NCBI RefSeq assembly: GCF_004327285.1
Contig: NZ_QJUI01000012.1
Span: 1 to 64,000 of the forward strand
Source: Phytopseudomonas daroniae
GTDB taxonomy: Bacteria; Pseudomonadota; Gammaproteobacteria; Pseudomonadales; Pseudomonadaceae
Direction: 5' to 3'
Length of the DNA: 64,000 nucleotides
The translations under genes and the position numbers were made by a program. Under the pieces are notes generated by a model. That model worked only from the letters and a program-made list of their open reading frames with translations. It did no database searches and had not been told where the DNA came from. The stretch's first letter is position 1. Each line of letters opens with the position of its first letter. Below are positions 19,959-32,413 of this stretch, one piece after another.

Positions 19959-20774
19959 ATGCAGCCCATGCTGAATATCGCGCTGCGCGCAGCCCGTAGC
20001 GCCGGTGAAATGATCTTCCGCTCAATCGAACGCCTGGACGTCATCTCCGTAGATGAAAAGGACGCCAAGGACTACGTCACCGAGATCGACCGCTCTGCCG
20101 AGCTGATGATCGTCCAGGCTTTGCGCAAGGCCTACCCGACCCACAGCTTCCTCGGCGAAGAAGGCGGCCTGCTCGAAGGCAGCGGTGAAGGCGCCGACTA
20201 TCAGTGGATCATCGACCCGCTGGATGGCACCACCAACTTCATCCGCGGCGTCCCGCACTTCGCCGTGAGCGTGGCGTGCAAATACCGCGGTCGCCTGGAA
20301 CACGCAGTGATCATCGACCCGGTTCGCCAGGAAGAATTCACCGCCAGCCGTGGCCGTGGCGCCGCTCTGAACGGCCGCCGCCTGCGCGTGAGCAACCGCA
20401 AGAGCCTGGAAGGCGCCCTGCTGGGTACCGGCTTCCCGTTCCGCGACAGCCAACTGGACAACCTGGAAAACTACCTGGGCATGTTCCGCAGCCTGGTCGG
20501 CCAGACTGCAGGCGTGCGCCGCGCCGGCGCCGCCAGCCTGGATCTGGCCTATGTAGCCGCAGGTCGCTTCGATGCGTTCTGGGAATTCGGCCTCTCCGAG
20601 TGGGACATGGCGGCAGGCGCCCTGCTGATCCAGGAAGCGGGCGGCCTGGTCAGCGACTTCAGCGGCGGCCATGAATTCCTTGAGAAAGGTCAGATCGTCG
20701 CCGGCAACACCAAATGCTTCAAGGCTGTGCTGACCGCGATCCAGCCGCACCTCTCGGCTTCGCTCAAACGCTAG
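19959..20774 (+). CDS. suhB: inositol-1-monophosphatase family protein SuhB
   Basis: A 271-residue Mg-dependent phosphatase. Metal-binding motifs are present: GEEGG near residue 68, WIIDPLDGTTNFIRG near 87, and a late WDMAAG. In enterobacteria SuhB also binds NusA and supports rRNA antitermination; in Pseudomonas aeruginosa it affects virulence regulation. Both roles are from the family, not visible here. Monocistronic, ending before a bidirectional terminator. Confidence 0.95.
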   Translation: MQPMLNIALRAARSAGEMIFRSIERLDVISVDEKDAKDYVTEIDRSAELMIVQALRKAYPTHSFLGEEGGLLEGSGEGADYQWIIDPLDGTTNFIRGVPHFAVSVACKYRGRLEHAVIIDPVRQEEFTASRGRGAALNGRRLRVSNRKSLEGALLGTGFPFRDSQLDNLENYLGMFRSLVGQTAGVRRAGAASLDLAYVAAGRFDAFWEFGLSEWDMAAGALLIQEAGGLVSDFSGGHEFLEKGQIVAGNTKCFKAVLTAIQPHLSASLKR

Positions 20775-20785
20775 GAGCAGTTTTA

Positions 20786-20809
20786 AGCTACAAGCCACAA
20801 GCTTCAAGC
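20786..20809. repeat. dispersed intergenic repeat, copy 1
   Basis: A 24-base element (AGCTACAAGCCACAAGCTTC...) lies in the 3' flank of suhB. It matches 22 of 24 bases of the reverse complement of 48104-48127. Short repeats of this AAGCTTCAAGC type are common between Pseudomonas genes. Confidence 0.7.
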
Positions 20810-20860
20810 AAGGCACTGCCCCGACCCGCCTGAAGCATGTAGCCAATAGCGTAATCCATT

Positions 20861-20890
20861 AAAAAGGCGCTCCGAAGAGCGCCTTTTTTC
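20861..20890. terminator. bidirectional terminator suhB / glycine-zipper gene
   Basis: AAAAAGGCGCTC-CGAA-GAGCGCCTTTTTT: a 7-bp GC stem flanked by A-run and T-run, so it works in both directions between two convergent genes. Confidence 0.9.
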
Positions 20891-20918
20891 CATCACCCAG
20901 CCAGCGATGGCTGTTTGT

Positions 20919-21458
20919 TTACTCAGCGGAATCGGCCAGTACCAGCTTGCCCTCACGCACCGGGATCTGGTGACCCGGCTCACGATCCATACGCACCTGA
21001 CCGACCTTGCCGTCCAGATCGTATTTCACGTCGTAGCCGACGATCTTCTCGCTGGTGTCGGTGACGGTATTGCAGCGGGTCTCGGTGGTGGTATAGGTGT
21101 CGCGGTTCTGCATGCCTTCCTGCACCTTGTTACCGGCATAACCACCGCCGACCGCACCTGCCACGGTAGCGATCTTCTTACCGTTGCCACCACCCACCTG
21201 GTTACCCAGCAGGCCACCGACTACGGCACCGATAGCGGTACCCGCCAGCTGATGCTGATCCTTGACCGCACGCTGACGCGTCACGGCCACATCCTTGCAT
21301 TCTTCACGCGGCGTCTTGATGGTTTCAGTCACCGGCTTGACTGCCAGAACCTCGGCATATTGAGGCCCGCCGCCGACCAAACTGTAGGTCGCGACAGCAC
21401 CACCTGCAGTGACACCAACAGCACCCAACACAGCTCCAACCAACAACGACTTGTTCAT
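20919..21458 (-). CDS. glycine-zipper 2TM domain protein (SlyB-like)
   Basis: A 179-residue envelope protein. A hydrophobic N-terminus (MNKSLLVGAVLGAVGVTAGG) may be a signal anchor. A Gly-rich double segment (AGTAIGAVVGGLLGNQVGGGNGKKIATVAGAVGGGYAGN, about residues 72-110) is the Rick_17kDa/glycine-zipper motif; the C-terminal part is a small beta domain (CNTVTDTSEKIVGYDVKYDLDGK). There is no lipobox cysteine, unlike SlyB itself. Found at this place beside secDF in other Pseudomonas. Exact role unknown. Confidence 0.85.
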   Translation of the reverse strand: MNKSLLVGAVLGAVGVTAGGAVATYSLVGGGPQYAEVLAVKPVTETIKTPREECKDVAVTRQRAVKDQHQLAGTAIGAVVGGLLGNQVGGGNGKKIATVAGAVGGGYAGNKVQEGMQNRDTYTTTETRCNTVTDTSEKIVGYDVKYDLDGKVGQVRMDREPGHQIPVREGKLVLADSAE

Positions 21459-21515
21459 GTGAACTCCTGATCACAACCGCAGCGCTCTTGCTGCTTTACT
21501 CCCTGCCTTGGAAAC

Positions 21516-21552
21516 GAAAAACGGGCGACAAGTTCCCTTGTCGCCCGTTTTT
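21516..21552 (-). terminator. sec operon terminator
   Basis: AAAAACGGGCGACAAG-TTCC-CTTGTCGCCCGTTTTT is a 12-bp or longer perfect stem with T-runs on both sides, 30 bp downstream of secF and upstream of the glycine-zipper gene. Confidence 0.9.
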
Positions 21553-21582
21553 ATCCGCTGTAATCGAGCCGTGCGTCACACC

Positions 21583-22503
21583 TCAGGGGCGCTCGTCGAC
21601 GCCATCGGCATTGACTACCGGAGGGATCAGATCCTCGGAAGTCAGCTTCAGCCAGATCAGCACCGGGGCACTGATATAGACCGAGGAATAAGTACCGACC
21701 ACCACACCGATCAGCAGCGTCAGGGCGAAGCCACCGAGGCTGTCACCACCGAATACCAGCAGCGCGACCAGCGCCATGGCAGTCGATGTCGACGTCGCGA
21801 CGGTACGCAGCAGGGTCTGAGTTACCGACACGTCGATGTTCTCGATGATCTCGGCCTTGCGCAGCACCCGGAAGTTCTCGCGGACACGGTCGTAGATGAT
21901 GATGGTGTCGTTGAGCGAATAGCCGATCATAGCCAGTACGGCAGCCAGCACCGTCAGGTCGAACGGCACCTGGAAGAACGCCAGGATGCCAAGGGTAACG
22001 ATCACGTCGTGAGCCAGCGAGGCCACGGCACCGACACCGAACTTCCACTGGAAGCGGAAAGCCAGGTACAGCAGGATGCCGCCAAGCGCCAGAAGCATGG
22101 CCAGGCCGCCCTGATCGCGCAGCTCTTCACCCACCTGCGGACCGACGAACTCGACGCGCTTGACCTCGAAGGCAGTATCGACGTCGATCTTGCGCAACGC
22201 AGCAGCCACCTCGTTACCGAGATCCGCCGAATCACCAGCCAGACGCACCAGCACATCGGTGGTGGAGCCGAAGCTCTGCACGACAGCGTCCTGGTAGCCG
22301 GCCTGGCCCAGCTCGCGCTTGATCAGCTCCAGGTCGGCCGGCTGCTCGTAAGTCAGCTCGATCAGCGTACCACCAGTGAAATCCAGGCCGAAGTTGAGGC
22401 CATGCTTGAACAGGCTACCGAGGCCGATAAGGCTGATAACCACAGTGATGGCGAACGCAATATTGCGTATCGCCATGAACGGAATGCGCGATGGAAATCT
22501 CAT
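21583..22503 (-). CDS. secF: protein translocase subunit SecF
   Basis: A 306-residue inner-membrane protein of the SecDF complex that uses proton flow to pull proteins out of the SecYEG channel on the periplasmic side. The first membrane helix is at about residues 14-32, the DFTGG motif (LDFTGGTLIEL) opens the periplasmic domain, and five further helices lie from about 130. It follows secD by 9 bases and ends at a strong terminator. Confidence 0.97.
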   Translation of the reverse strand: MRFPSRIPFMAIRNIAFAITVVISLIGLGSLFKHGLNFGLDFTGGTLIELTYEQPADLELIKRELGQAGYQDAVVQSFGSTTDVLVRLAGDSADLGNEVAAALRKIDVDTAFEVKRVEFVGPQVGEELRDQGGLAMLLALGGILLYLAFRFQWKFGVGAVASLAHDVIVTLGILAFFQVPFDLTVLAAVLAMIGYSLNDTIIIYDRVRENFRVLRKAEIIENIDVSVTQTLLRTVATSTSTAMALVALLVFGGDSLGGFALTLLIGVVVGTYSSVYISAPVLIWLKLTSEDLIPPVVNADGVDERP

Positions 22504-22512
22504 AGCCTCACC

Positions 22513-24381
22513 TCAAATCCACAGTTTCTTGAAGTTACGGCCACCGAAGATCAGGTTGACCATCCCTCGGGTGAACATGATCGCGGTGAACATCGAGGTG
22601 ATGATCCCGATCGAGAGTGTCACGGCGAAGCCCTTGATTGGCCCGGTACCCAGCCCGAACAGGATCGCCCCCACCAGCAGCGTAGTCAGGTTACTGTCGA
22701 TGATCGCCGTATAGGCGCGGTCGAAACCTTCGTGGATCGCCCGCTGCACCGACAGGCCGTTGTTCAGTTCCTCGCGTATCCGCGAGTAGATGAGTACGTT
22801 GGCGTCCACCGCCATGCCCAGGGTCAGCACGATACCGGCGATACCCGGCAGGGTAAGCGTTGCGCCGATGACCGACATCAGGCCGACCAGCAGCACCAGG
22901 TTGAAGGCCAGCGCCACGGTCGCCAACACCCCGAAGAAACGGTAGATGGCAATCATGAACAGCGACACGAAGATCATTGCCCACTCGGTGGACTCGATCC
23001 CTTTGGTGATGTTCTCGGCACCCAGGCTCGGGCCGATGGTGCGCTCTTCGGCGAAGTACATCGGCGCCGCCAAACCACCGGCACGCAGCAGCAGGGCCAG
23101 CTCGGAAGATTCGCCCTGGCCGTTCAGGCCGGTGATACGGAACTGGCTGCCCAGCGGCGACTGGATGGTCGCCAGACTGATGATCTGCTTCTCTTCCTTG
23201 AAAGAGTCGACCTGCACTTCCTGCTCGACGCCGTCGACCATCTGTTTCACGTAACGGGTCTGCGGGCGCTGCTCGATGAAGATCACTGCCATGCTGCGCC
23301 CGACATTGCTGCGGGTCGCGCGGTTCATCAGATCACCGCCGTGGCCATCCAGACGGATGTTCACCTGCGGCCGGCCATTCTCGTCGAAACTGGCCTGGGC
23401 GTCGGTCACCTGGTCACCGGTGATGATCAGCTCACGCTCGAGCTGAACGGGCGGACGACCTTCCTCGCGGAAGCCGAACTGCTCGGTGGTGCCACGCGGC
23501 GCATTGGGGTCGGCCGCCAGGCGGAATTCCAGGTTGGCGGTCTTGCCGAGAATACGCTTGGCTTCGGCGGTGTCCTGCACGCCCGGCAGCTCGACCACGA
23601 TACGGTTGGCGCCCTGGCGCTGTACCAGCGGCTCAGCGACACCCAGTTCGTTGACCCGGTTACGCACGGTGGTCAGGTTCTGGCGGATCGAGTACTCGCG
23701 AATCTCGGCAATCTTGGCTGCCGTCATGGTCACGCGCAGCACTTGTTGGCCGCCGCGTTCCTGGGCATTCAATTCGAAATCGTTGAAATCCTTGCGGATC
23801 AGTTGCTGGGCTTTTTCCAGGGTCGCGCTGTCAGCGAAGCCCAACTGGATGGCACCGCCCTGCTGCGGCATGCTGCGATAACGCACACGCTCCTTGCGCA
23901 GCAAGCTCTTGAGCTCACCTTCATAGACCTGGCGACGCACGTCCAGGGCTTTATCCATATCGACTTCGAGCAGGAAGTGCACACCACCCGACAGGTCGAG
24001 GCCGAGCTTCATCGGGCTCGCACCGAGACTGCGCAGCCAGTCGGGGGTAGTCTGCGCCAGGTTCAGGGCGACGACATAGTTGTCGCCGAGTGCCTTGCGC
24101 ACGATGTCCTTGGCCGGCAGCTGGTCGCTCTGCTTGGTCAGACGCAGCAGGCCGTTACGGCCCTGCTCGCCAACGCTCGATGCCTTGACCTCGATACCCG
24201 CATCGTTCAGCGCCTTGCTGACACGGTCGAGATCGGCTTGCGCTATGGTCTGCGCCGAGCTGGCCCCACTGACCTGGATAGCCGGGTCATCGGGGTAGAG
24301 ATTGGGTGCGGAATAAACCAGGCTGATAGCCAGTACGGCCATGATCAGCAGGTATTTCCACAGAGGGTATTTGTTGAGCAT
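22513..24381 (-). CDS. secD: protein translocase subunit SecD
   Basis: A 622-residue inner-membrane partner of SecF. One N-terminal helix (about residues 8-25), a large periplasmic domain with GLDLSGGVHFLLEVD and VELPGVQDT, then five C-terminal helices with VDANVLIYSRIREEL. Length fits the proteobacterial family. A perfect 11-bp stem lies between yajC and this gene. Confidence 0.97.
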   Translation of the reverse strand: MLNKYPLWKYLLIMAVLAISLVYSAPNLYPDDPAIQVSGASSAQTIAQADLDRVSKALNDAGIEVKASSVGEQGRNGLLRLTKQSDQLPAKDIVRKALGDNYVVALNLAQTTPDWLRSLGASPMKLGLDLSGGVHFLLEVDMDKALDVRRQVYEGELKSLLRKERVRYRSMPQQGGAIQLGFADSATLEKAQQLIRKDFNDFELNAQERGGQQVLRVTMTAAKIAEIREYSIRQNLTTVRNRVNELGVAEPLVQRQGANRIVVELPGVQDTAEAKRILGKTANLEFRLAADPNAPRGTTEQFGFREEGRPPVQLERELIITGDQVTDAQASFDENGRPQVNIRLDGHGGDLMNRATRSNVGRSMAVIFIEQRPQTRYVKQMVDGVEQEVQVDSFKEEKQIISLATIQSPLGSQFRITGLNGQGESSELALLLRAGGLAAPMYFAEERTIGPSLGAENITKGIESTEWAMIFVSLFMIAIYRFFGVLATVALAFNLVLLVGLMSVIGATLTLPGIAGIVLTLGMAVDANVLIYSRIREELNNGLSVQRAIHEGFDRAYTAIIDSNLTTLLVGAILFGLGTGPIKGFAVTLSIGIITSMFTAIMFTRGMVNLIFGGRNFKKLWI

Positions 24382-24403
24382 GAATGACGCCGCCCGCTTA
24401 TGA

Positions 24404-24428
24404 CGCGGGGCGCAATCTGCGCCCCGCG
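24404..24428 (-). other. strong intra-operon hairpin yajC-secD
   Basis: CGCGGGGCGCA-ATC-TGCGCCCCGCG is a perfect 11-bp stem with a 3-base loop between the yajC stop and the secD start. No T-run follows it on the minus strand, so it is more likely an RNA-processing or stability element than a terminator. Confidence 0.65.
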
Positions 24429-24453
24429 GGATGGAAAAACTGAAACAGAAGAC

Positions 24454-24783
24454 TTAGATGGCTTTCAGCGTGCCCTTGGGCAGGGTTGCCGCAACGGCTG
24501 CTTTCTGGATCTTCAGCTCGACGGTGTCGGACACTTCGATCACCACGAAATCGTCGCTGACCTTGGAAACCTTGCCGGCGATACCACCGGAGGTCACGAC
24601 TTCGTCACCCTTTTGCAGGTTGCCGAGCAGGTTCTTGTGCTCTTTGGCGCGTTTGGCCTGGGGGCGCCAGATCATCAGGTAGAAGATGACCAGGAAGCCG
24701 ACCAGGAAGATCCACTCGAAACCGGAACCAGCCGGGCCGGCAGCACCAGCATCAGCGTAGGCAGCGGGAATAAAAAAGCTCAT
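24454..24783 (-). CDS. yajC: preprotein translocase accessory subunit YajC
   Basis: A 109-residue single-span membrane protein that joins SecDF to the translocase. The helix is at about residues 20-40 (FEWIFLVGFLVIFYLMIWRPQ), followed by the conserved RPQAKRAKEHKNLL and a small basic/SH3-like region (GDEVVTSGGIAGKV). It follows tgt in the usual queA-tgt-yajC-secDF order. Confidence 0.96.
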   Translation of the reverse strand: MSFFIPAAYADAGAAGPAGSGFEWIFLVGFLVIFYLMIWRPQAKRAKEHKNLLGNLQKGDEVVTSGGIAGKVSKVSDDFVVIEVSDTVELKIQKAAVAATLPKGTLKAI

Positions 24784-24822
24784 TTGACACTCCTGTTGAA
24801 AGATCTTTTAGCCATCGAATCA

Positions 24823-27002
<2,180 letters not shown>

Positions 27003-27114
27003 GGTGGAAAGGTGTCGTCTTGCAGGGCGGAGCAGCTTACCGGAATTCCCTCACGGTGACCACGCAAGTGCATTGACCAATGGCATCTTGCTCCCTATAC
27101 TGCGCCGCCATTGT

Positions 27115-27199
27115 GCCCCGGTGGCGGAACCGGTAGACGCGGCGGATTCAAAATCCGTTTTCGAAAGAAGTGGGAGTTCGAGTCTCCCCCGGGGCACCA
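27115..27199 (+). tRNA. tRNA-Leu (anticodon CAA)
   Basis: An 85-base tRNA with acceptor stem GCCCCGG/CCGGGGC, encoded CCA end, anticodon loop TTCAAAA giving anticodon CAA (27149-27151), a long class II variable arm and T-arm GGGAG-TTCGAGT-CTCCC. It reads UUG codons. It lies divergent from queA. No integrase or direct repeat is seen beside it. Confidence 0.97.
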
Positions 27200-27545
27200 T
27201 ATATCCTTCAACTGTTACCTACTTGTGACAGTTCGCACCAAAGCTGTGCTGCACGACTCCTGTTCGCGCAAGCAATTAGCCATTATAAAAAACCAACTTG
27301 GAAGCCGCTTGAAAGCCTCACGAATCCTACGTGGGATTATGCGTGCCCAAGGGGTTGGCATTTGCTCCAGAGTTAGCGTAGAGTTCATTCACTGTGTTTG
27401 CATGGGTCGCCGAGAATCGTGACCTGATGCAGTAGATCGCCCTAGATCCGCTACATCCCGTTCGACTTCCATCACTCCTTGCAACCAGTCTTCAGTCCTC
27501 TATATATGGAGGCTGTCATCAACTCTAGTTCCAAGGAAAAGAGAC
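27200..27545. other. intergenic region, long cspA leader
   Basis: 346 bp between tRNA-Leu and the cold-shock gene without a credible coding region. Near its end CAG-t-CCTC-TATATATG-GAGG-CTG (27493-27515) can form a small hairpin about 30 bases before the cold-shock start, and AAGGAAAAGAG is the ribosome site. A long untranslated leader is usual for cold-shock mRNAs; the transcription start cannot be placed. Confidence 0.45.
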
Positions 27546-27758
27546 ATGTCGAATCGTCAGAACGGTACCGTCAAGTGGTTTAACGACGAGAAAGGTTTTG
27601 GTTTTATCACTCCAGAAAGCGGTCCGGATCTGTTCGTACACTTCCGCGCCATCGAAGGTAACGGCTTCAAGAGCCTGAAAGAAGGCCAGAAAGTTAGCTT
27701 CGTTGCTGTACAAGGTCAAAAAGGCCTGCAGGCTGACCAGGTTCAAGTCCAGGAATAA
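27546..27758 (+). CDS. cold shock domain protein (CspA/CapB family)
   Basis: A 70-residue OB-fold RNA chaperone. Both RNA-binding motifs are present: KGFGFI (RNP1) and DLFVHF (RNP2). The start [20 protein letters not shown] is standard for Pseudomonas Csp proteins. Binds single-stranded RNA/DNA and melts structures at low temperature. Single gene with a long leader and a clear terminator. Confidence 0.96.
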   Translation: MSNRQNGTVKWFNDEKGFGFITPESGPDLFVHFRAIEGNGFKSLKEGQKVSFVAVQGQKGLQADQVQVQE

Positions 27759-27770
27759 GCCGCTGCTTGA

Positions 27771-27800
27771 AAAACCCCTGATGCATATCAGGGGTTTTTT
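27771..27800 (+). terminator. cold-shock gene terminator
   Basis: AAAACCCCTGAT-GCAT-ATCAGGGGTTTTTTT: a perfect stem plus T-run starting 13 bases after the stop. Confidence 0.92.
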
Positions 27801-27852
27801 TATGCCTGCAAATTAGTATCGTCGATCATCCGGCCCTCACCACGAGTCCTTC

Positions 27853-28347
27853 ATGCCGAAACATGCACTGCGCCCGCAAGGCGCCTTCCCCACAGCCGGC
27901 CTGGGCCGTCGCTTGGCTGCCGTGCTGTATGACAGCTTCCTGTGTGTCGCCCTGCTGATCGTCGTCACCTTTCTCTACAAGCTGATTCAGATGGGGATCT
28001 ACGGCGAAGCCCAACTGCGCCAATGGTCGGAAGCTGGAGCCCTGGATGGCGACCCACTGCTTTCTACCCTATTGCTGCTCAGCCTGTTCGGCTTCTTCGC
28101 CAAGTTCTGGACACACAACGGCCAGACACTCGGCATGCAGGTCTGGGGCATACGCGTACAGAATGCGGACGGCACAGCGATCAGTGTCTGGCAGGCATTG
28201 CTGCGCTTTCTGGTCGCGATCCTTTCGTGGCTAGCCCTGGGGCTGGGCTACCTGTGGATAGTGTTCGACAAACAGAAACGCAGCTGGCACGACCTCTATT
28301 CAGACAGCCTTGTCGTACGACTTCCGAAGAACGCATATCGCAAGTAG
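27853..28347 (+). CDS. RDD family membrane protein
   Basis: A 164-residue integral membrane protein of the RDD family. The Arg-Asp signature is in LGRRLAAVLYDSFLC (residues 17-31), followed by three to four hydrophobic helices and a conserved WHDLYSDSLVVRL end. Some RDD proteins act in ion homeostasis, but no function can be given to this one. It lies convergent with lptG; the 120 bp between them hold no clear terminator. Confidence 0.88.
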   Translation: MPKHALRPQGAFPTAGLGRRLAAVLYDSFLCVALLIVVTFLYKLIQMGIYGEAQLRQWSEAGALDGDPLLSTLLLLSLFGFFAKFWTHNGQTLGMQVWGIRVQNADGTAISVWQALLRFLVAILSWLALGLGYLWIVFDKQKRSWHDLYSDSLVVRLPKNAYRK

Positions 28348-28467
28348 CCCGCACATTGCCAAGCGGCAACGCGGCTTGCGCTGAAACGTCAACAGCCCCA
28401 GCCTGAAGGGAATGATCAGAGAGTGGCGCAGCGTCCTCTCCCGCCAGGCGAGAGAAGACGCGATCGA

Positions 28468-29529
28468 TCAGCCTGCTCGGCGCAATAGCCAGAAGCCCGC
28501 TATCGCACAGATACCCGCCGGGATCAGCACCGCGAACAACGGCGAGAAACCGAACACCAGGCTCGAAGGGCCGAGCAGATCCTGGGCGATACGGAACACG
28601 AAGCCCACCAGCACACCGGTGAACACGCGCTGCCCTAGGGTGACCGAGCGCAGCGGCCCGAAGATGAAGGAAATGGCCATCAGCACCAGCGCCGCAGTGA
28701 CCAGCGGCTGCAACACCTTCGTCCAGAACGCCAGCCAGTACTGACCGTTGTTCAATCCCTGCTCTTTCAGATAATGGATGTAGCGCCACAGACCACTGAC
28801 CGACAGCGCCTCGGGCTCCAGCACCACGGTACCGAGCAATTGCGGATTGAGCTCGATATCCCAGCGCTCACTCGGCACCGTGACCACCTCGGTGTTGCGC
28901 TCATGGAATCTGGTGGTAACCACATCTTCCAGTTGCCAATAGGTGCCCTCGTAAGTGGCGCGACGGGCGAAGCTGGACGACTCCATACGGCGTTGATCAT
29001 CGAAGCGATAACGCGTCACCCCAAACAGCACTCCACCGGGCTGCACAGCGTTGATGTGCACGAATTCATGCCCCTGACGGTGCCACATGCCACGCTTGGC
29101 GGTCTGCGCCTCGCCACCGCCCTGCGCCATGGCACGGCCCGCCTGGGCCTGGTTCTCACTCCAGGGTGCAAGGTATTCACCGATCAGAATGCCGACGAGC
29201 ATCAGCACCAGCATCGGCTTCATCACGCCCCAGACGATGCGCCCGATGGACACACCGGCAGCACGCATGATGGTCAGCTCGCTATTGCTGGCCAAGGTAC
29301 CCAGGCCGATCAAACAACCCACCAGCGCCGCCATGGGCAGCATGTCGTAGATGCGCCGCGGCGCGGTGAGGAACACGTACCACAGGGCATCGCCCAGGCC
29401 GTAGTTGCCTTCTATATCACCCAGCTCGTCGATGAAGGCGAACAGCAGGGCCAACCCGACGATGATGCCGAGAACAGCCAGGATGGCGAACAGCACCTGA
29501 GTGCCAATGTAACGATCCAGCTTAACCAC
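28468..29529 (-). CDS. lptG: LPS export permease LptG
   Basis: A 353-residue inner-membrane permease that with LptF and the LptB ATPase extracts lipopolysaccharide from the inner membrane and pushes it to LptC/LptA. Three N-terminal helices, a periplasmic beta-jellyroll (about 130-260), and three C-terminal helices are visible; LDRYIGTQVL at the start is typical. Overlaps the lptF stop by 8 bases. Confidence 0.95.
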   Translation of the reverse strand: MVKLDRYIGTQVLFAILAVLGIIVGLALLFAFIDELGDIEGNYGLGDALWYVFLTAPRRIYDMLPMAALVGCLIGLGTLASNSELTIMRAAGVSIGRIVWGVMKPMLVLMLVGILIGEYLAPWSENQAQAGRAMAQGGGEAQTAKRGMWHRQGHEFVHINAVQPGGVLFGVTRYRFDDQRRMESSSFARRATYEGTYWQLEDVVTTRFHERNTEVVTVPSERWDIELNPQLLGTVVLEPEALSVSGLWRYIHYLKEQGLNNGQYWLAFWTKVLQPLVTAALVLMAISFIFGPLRSVTLGQRVFTGVLVGFVFRIAQDLLGPSSLVFGFSPLFAVLIPAGICAIAGFWLLRRAG

Positions 29530-30643
29530 GAGCGATCTCCCGCACCATACGACGGCTTGCCAGCTTCAGACGTAGCGGCTCCCAATACAGCAGCGCCAGA
29601 CCGATCAGCAGGAACAGCAGGTGCACACCCCACAAGCCCACTGCCGGCGGGATACGGCCCTTGTCCAGCGCGCTGCGCGCCGCGACCAACAGCCCCAGGT
29701 AGGTCATGTACAACAGAATCGCCGGCAGCAGCTTGAGGAAACGCCCCTGACGCGGATTGACTCGCGAAAGCGGTACCGCCATCAAGGTGACAATGAACAC
29801 CAGTAGCGGAATGGACAGACGCCATTGCAGCTCCGACTGCAGGCGCGGCTCATCACTGCCGAACAATTGCGACGTCGGAATGGCTTCTCGCTCACTGATG
29901 TCAGCGGCCACCGATGGCTTGGGCAGCAGCACGCCATAGGTGTCGTACTGCACTACGCGGTAATCCGCCTGGCCGGGGCTGCCGTCATAGCGATAGCCGT
30001 TTTCCAGGATCAGATAGCGACTGCCATCGGCCTGTACTTCCTGGCGACCGCTCTCGGCCACCAGCACGGTAATGCCGCGCTCCTTGTCGCCCGCACGGGA
30101 CAAGCGCTTGTCGGAGATGAAGATGCCACCCAGCTCGGTGCGATCCTCCGACAACTCCTGCGTGTAAGTGACCCGGGAACCGTTACGCATGGACTGGAAG
30201 CGGCCGGGCACCAGGGTGTCGAACTCGGTCAGCGCATCCTGCTCGTTGAAAATTTTCGCGACCTGAGAAACGCCCTGGGGCGCCAGGCCCATGCTCAACC
30301 AGGCGACCAGCAGCGCCACCACGGTCGCCGGAGCCAGGCTGTAAAGGAACAGTCGCTGCTGACTCATGCCGGTCGCAGACAGCACGGTCATCTCACTGTC
30401 CAGATACAGACGCCCATAGGCCAGCAGGAAACCCAGGAACAGCCCCAGCGGCAGGATCAGTTGCAGGAAGCCGGGCAGACGAAAGCCCATGATCAGAAAC
30501 AGCACGCCCGGATCGAGTACCCCCTGGGCCGCCTGGGCCAGGTACTTGATGAAGCGGCCGCTCATGATGATCACCAGCAGCACGGCACTGACCGCACTCA
30601 AGGTAACCAGAACCTCTCGGGACAAATATCGGAAGACGATCAA
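29522..30643 (-). CDS. lptF: LPS export permease LptF
   Basis: A 373-residue partner of LptG with the same YjgP/YjgQ-type layout: MIVFRYLSREVLVTLSAVSAVLL as first helix, periplasmic jellyroll domain, and three late helices. Divergent from pepA across 206 bp; lptF-lptG form a two-gene operon. Confidence 0.95.
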   Translation of the reverse strand: MIVFRYLSREVLVTLSAVSAVLLVIIMSGRFIKYLAQAAQGVLDPGVLFLIMGFRLPGFLQLILPLGLFLGFLLAYGRLYLDSEMTVLSATGMSQQRLFLYSLAPATVVALLVAWLSMGLAPQGVSQVAKIFNEQDALTEFDTLVPGRFQSMRNGSRVTYTQELSEDRTELGGIFISDKRLSRAGDKERGITVLVAESGRQEVQADGSRYLILENGYRYDGSPGQADYRVVQYDTYGVLLPKPSVAADISEREAIPTSQLFGSDEPRLQSELQWRLSIPLLVFIVTLMAVPLSRVNPRQGRFLKLLPAILLYMTYLGLLVAARSALDKGRIPPAVGLWGVHLLFLLIGLALLYWEPLRLKLASRRMVREIARG

Positions 30644-30718
30644 ACAGACACTCCAGGGTTGTCAGGCTCAGGCGGCTGTGCTCAAACTAACCGCACTGCA
30701 TGGCGGTACGCCTACTTG

Positions 30719-32349
<1,631 letters not shown>

Positions 32350-32361
32350 TATCAGCCCGAG

Positions 32362-32388
32362 GCAGCGCGCCGCCTAGTGGCGCGCTGC
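32362..32388 (+). other. hairpin between pepA and holC
   Basis: GCAGCGCGCC / GGCGCGCTGC, a perfect 10-bp stem with a 7-base loop, 13 bases after the pepA stop and without a T-run. It may protect the pepA transcript end or reduce read-through into holC. Confidence 0.55.
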
Positions 32389-32413
32389 AAGATGGCTGTC
32401 TGCGGATACCTTC

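Noticed and set aside
21508..24387. 959-residue open frame on the plus strand across secF/secD
   Set aside because: Antisense shadow of two clearly conserved genes; long antisense frames are common in high-GC DNA and this one has no domain.
27115..27199. tRNA-Leu as attachment site of an integrated element
   Set aside because: No integrase and no direct repeat of the tRNA 3' end nearby; downstream genes are ordinary chromosomal ones.
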